Shown here in pieces: positions 32,779 to 34,924 of a DNA stretch of 34,924 bases; positions within the stretch are counted from its first letter, which is position 1; every line of letters starts with the position of its first letter. Source of the DNA: JBBQKF01 sp964549475 (GTDB lineage: Bacteria; Bacillota; Clostridia; Saccharofermentanales; UBA5734); assembly GCA_964549475.1 (NCBI GenBank), contig CAZJXH010000004.1, positions 1 to 34,924 on the forward strand, in the 5' to 3' direction. Position numbers and translations under genes: made by a program. The notes beneath the pieces were generated by a model. It was not told where the DNA came from, made no database searches, and worked only from the letters and a program-made list of their open reading frames with translations.

Positions 32779-33312
32779 TTGAATGATTTGATTGTATTGG
32801 GTTGCATCCTTGTCGGGGCATTGCTGCTAAATCTGATTATTCTGTATATTGCAAACGCTTTCGGTCTGGTGAAAGTAAACAGCCAATGCGAGAAGCTTGT
32901 CGACGGGATAAAAAGGAACAGCGGCATCATCATTTTTTGTGCAAGCATTGGAACGCTTTTCTATGTGTATGATATTGTTTCTTCCAACTCAAAACGGTAT
33001 GTGATCAACCTGATTCCCTGGTTTGGCATCGGGTTTATCCTTGTCGCCGGATTATTGTTGATTTTCACACTGATCAATTGCCTTTACCGGATACCAAAAT
33101 CTACCGGGAATGGGAAATCCAAGATTTTTATCGCCTGCCTTCTTTGTATCCTCTCCACTCTGCTTGGCAGTGCGGCCATTGTCGCTGCAAGCTTTTACGG
33201 GTTTAGCCTGTATGATCATTATCAAATTGAAATCGGAGGTTCCAAGACAGCGATCGACACCTTGTTCTCCATCCTGGAAAAGGCGAAAGCATTGATCGGA
33301 CTAGGCTCTTAG
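32779..33312 (+). CDS. Unrecognised four-helix membrane protein
   Basis: 177 residues, starting at TTG, set by AAGGAGG seven bases upstream. Hydrophobic helices near 3-26, 47-70, 79-103 and 113-138, then a short C-terminal soluble helix (TAIDTLFSILEKAKALIGL). No motif or family is recognised. It has its own promoter and converges on the coiled-coil gene with a 6-bp gap and no terminator between them. Confidence 0.75.
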   Translation: MNDLIVLGCILVGALLLNLIILYIANAFGLVKVNSQCEKLVDGIKRNSGIIIFCASIGTLFYVYDIVSSNSKRYVINLIPWFGIGFILVAGLLLIFTLINCLYRIPKSTGNGKSKIFIACLLCILSTLLGSAAIVAASFYGFSLYDHYQIEIGGSKTAIDTLFSILEKAKALIGLGS

Positions 33313-33318
33313 CGTCAT

Positions 33319-34254
33319 TTATAAAGAAACCAGCAGATCCTCCTGGCCGCGTTTGTTTTTATCAAGCTCCAGCGTCAGATCCTGCTTCTTCCCGCTTAAT
33401 AGCGTTTCTACTGTATCAATATTGCCCAGCAGCGAGCGAAGCTGTTCCATGTTATCCTGTATTTGGGACCGGACAGAAAGATCCGTAAAGATATTGTCAA
33501 ACCAAAAATCAATGGTGCGCTGAATGGAGGATATTTCTGTAAAAGAAGAGGTGTTTAATCCCTGAACATCGACAAGTTCAGAGCGCAGGCTCTCTATCTG
33601 TGAACTCAATGTATTAAAACAAGCCTCTGCATCGTCGATATGCGAATATTTTGCCGCATGGGAAAGAATGCCTCCTCTTGCCCATATGTCATATGTAGCC
33701 CAGCTCTCGGCGCTATCCAAAGAATTCATCGCTTCTTCTGCGGTAGATTTTACACAAGAAGCCGCTCGAAGTGCTTCGTTGATTTCTGTGATTTGCATTG
33801 TTATGGCGTCGATCGCCTCTTCAAACTGGTTGTATCGCTGGGTGGCATCCCCCTCTAATTTCCGGACAACGACACGCCGGTTCTCTAGCTCGGCTTCATA
33901 TTCCCTTGCTTGCTGACGCAAGTCATTAAGTCTTGTTCCAAGCTCCTGCTTTTCATGCATGATTTGCTCCAAATCTGCTGAAGCCTTGTCATAAATAGCC
34001 TTTGCCTCTATTTGCTGCTGTTCTTCTTTTAAAAGCTTTCTTTCATATTTTCCAAAAAACCGGAGAACAAAAGAAGAAAAAGATTCTTTTTGCATTTGCT
34101 GGACATCAAGATGCTCCTCTTCATATTTTTGAAGCAAGTCCTCCACATTGGTTTTTGCTTTTTCTAAACGGCTTTCGAGTGCAGCCAGCTTGTTCTCAAA
34201 AGGTTTTATCGCCCTTATATTATCTCTGGTCTCTGATAAATTGATCAATCGCAT
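33319..34254 (-). CDS. Unrecognised coiled-coil protein
   Basis: 311 soluble residues, mainly long coiled coil: about 15-60, 70-165 and 210-305, rich in Glu, Gln, Leu and Arg. A short non-coiled part around 185-210 reads ESWATYDIWARGGILSHAAK and may be the functional part. GGAGG lies only two bases before the ATG, so an in-frame TTG two codons later could be the real start. No family is recognised; structural or membrane-associated roles are possible but unsupported. Confidence 0.75.
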   Translation of the reverse strand: MRLINLSETRDNIRAIKPFENKLAALESRLEKAKTNVEDLLQKYEEEHLDVQQMQKESFSSFVLRFFGKYERKLLKEEQQQIEAKAIYDKASADLEQIMHEKQELGTRLNDLRQQAREYEAELENRRVVVRKLEGDATQRYNQFEEAIDAITMQITEINEALRAASCVKSTAEEAMNSLDSAESWATYDIWARGGILSHAAKYSHIDDAEACFNTLSSQIESLRSELVDVQGLNTSSFTEISSIQRTIDFWFDNIFTDLSVRSQIQDNMEQLRSLLGNIDTVETLLSGKKQDLTLELDKNKRGQEDLLVSL

Positions 34255-34321
34255 TTCCTCCGTTACAAAGTAGTCCCTATAAAAAGCAATGAATTTTTAA
34301 ATAATTCCCAGTAGAAGCAAA

Positions 34322-34684
34322 TTATGCTCGTCCGCTAACTATCAATATAATCCATAATAAAAATGACGTTATTGTAATCACAACGAAGAAAATCATACAG
34401 CTTTTTATCGTTTCTAAAATGCCCTTTATTGATTTCAAAGAAATGATTTGTTGATATGCAATCAATTCATCAATTTCTTCTTTTGGCAAGCTTTCTTCAA
34501 CATTGCGATAATACGCGTTGTTTTCATCATCGCCAAATACTTCACCATATTTTTCTCCTGAAATTCTCATGCCGTCTTTTTCCATTTTCTTGAAAATTTC
34601 TTGTTCTTCCTTTGTACAATAAGATTTTTTAATAATTCCTAAGTCAAGTTTCATTTGATTCATTTCTTGTTTCAAATCTTGCAT
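34322..34684 (-). CDS. Unrecognised tail-anchored small protein
   Basis: 120 residues with AAGGAG upstream. The first 90 are charged and helical (EQEIFKKMEKDGMRISGEKY), the last part is one hydrophobic helix (about 92-116, MIFFVVITITSFLLWIILIV), giving a C-terminal membrane anchor. No family is recognised. It lies 67 bp upstream of the coiled-coil gene on the same strand and may be co-transcribed. Confidence 0.7.
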   Translation of the reverse strand: MQDLKQEMNQMKLDLGIIKKSYCTKEEQEIFKKMEKDGMRISGEKYGEVFGDDENNAYYRNVEESLPKEEIDELIAYQQIISLKSIKGILETIKSCMIFFVVITITSFLLWIILIVSGRA

Positions 34685-34823
34685 AAAAATTATCTCCTTT
34701 TTATTGTTTATTTTTATTATATCATATCCATTTCACCACTTCTCTTTATTAATGCTCGTTAAATCTCTTGACCGCTTCCGTATTCGCGGATATTCCATCC
34801 CAGTTTGTTCTCTGGTTTTTGCA

Positions 34824-34855
34824 ATAAAAAGTCACACATTGTGTTGTGGCTTTAA
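34824..34855 (-). terminator. Terminator of the gene cut by the right edge
   Basis: On the minus strand AAAGCCACA (34853-34845) pairs with TGTGACTTT (34836-34828) through one G-U pair and runs into TTTTT. It overlaps the stop codon of the partial frame to its right. Confidence 0.68.
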
Positions 34856-34923
34856 AGAAGCGTCGTTTCAATCCCTACCGCTAATGCTTTTGCCATTTTT
34901 TTATTGAGATGAGTGCCGTCAAT
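34852..34923 (-). CDS. 3' tip of a gene continuing beyond the window
   Basis: The minus strand is open from the edge for 23 codons and ends in TAA at 34852: IDGTHLNKKMAKALAVGIET then TLL. A terminator overlaps the stop, which supports a real gene end. The helical tail is too short to assign a family. Confidence 0.45.
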   Translation of the reverse strand: MDGTHLNKKMAKALAVGIETTLL

Positions 34924-34924
34924 C

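Noticed and set aside
32411..32782. 123-codon plus-strand frame across the 24-bp repeats
   Set aside because: The apparent repeat of IRPGFLAW arises from the tandem array; the frame overlaps the nitroreductase gene antisense and lacks a ribosome site.
34862..34890. GTTTCAATCCCTACC near the right edge as a CRISPR repeat
   Set aside because: It resembles some repeat starts, but it occurs once, and the minus strand reads as the end of a coding frame with its own terminator.

Overview
The window looks like chromosomal DNA of an anaerobic, low-to-mid GC Firmicute, probably of the Clostridia. This rests on strong AGGAGG-type ribosome sites, TTGxxx/TATAAT promoters, T-tailed terminators, and gene families typical of that group: a BspA-like leucine-rich repeat surface protein, a CoA-disulfide reductase with rhodanese tail, PF04060 Fe-S protein, TIGR01977 aminotransferase, PadR-DUF1700-DUF4097 and TSCPD proteins. 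The species cannot be named from the sequence alone. There is no rRNA, tRNA, CRISPR array or phage.

Layout. 1-188 holds the terminator of an upstream gene. 189-3551 (+) is a large secreted leucine-rich repeat protein. 3610-12622 (-) is a run of genes read leftwards: DUF1003 protein, a small four-helix protein with two HX13H haem motifs, an MgtA-type Mg2+ ATPase, a TSCPD protein, two ABC-F ATPases and a DEAD-box helicase. From 12850 the direction flips: ArsR1-ArsP-like permease-thioredoxin, then CoA-disulfide reductase/rhodanese-ArsR2, then a Na,K-ATPase-like P-type ATPase with two RCK/TrkA-type proteins, then PadR-DUF1700-DUF4097, ending at 23314. 23320-29377 (-) holds an Fe-S protein, a cysteine-desulfurase-like enzyme, an AEC permease, a flotillin-like SPFH protein and an archaeal-type triosephosphate isomerase. 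A DeoR regulator (29700, +) diverges from the isomerase. 30611-32522 (-) has a diguanylate cyclase and a nitroreductase. The right end has three unrecognised proteins and the 3' tip of a cut gene.

The most striking structure is a pair of about 140-bp palindromic insertion elements (8582-8713 and 14804-14945) sharing a GGGGACGGTTCTTGTGTTGC core. The right-hand copy has CAGGGCAAT termini and a perfect 9-bp target duplication. It lies in the 5' leader of the CoA-disulfide reductase operon, between a well-formed promoter plus ArsR-type operator and the gene, and the duplicated target carries the Shine-Dalgarno sequence. The left-hand, older copy sits in the 3' end of the TSCPD gene, where it removed the original stop codon and supplied the last ten codons and a new stop.

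Functionally the central 12-21 kb is an ion, metalloid and redox region: two ArsR circuits, an organoarsenical-type permease, a persulfide/CoA-disulfide reductase, a Mg2+ pump, and a P2C-type pump whose ion-site carboxylates match Na,K-ATPase and which is translationally linked to two nucleotide-binding RCK proteins. No beta subunit or TrkH/KtrB partner is visible. This pump-plus-RCK operon and the small bis-haem protein are the best candidates for an undescribed system.
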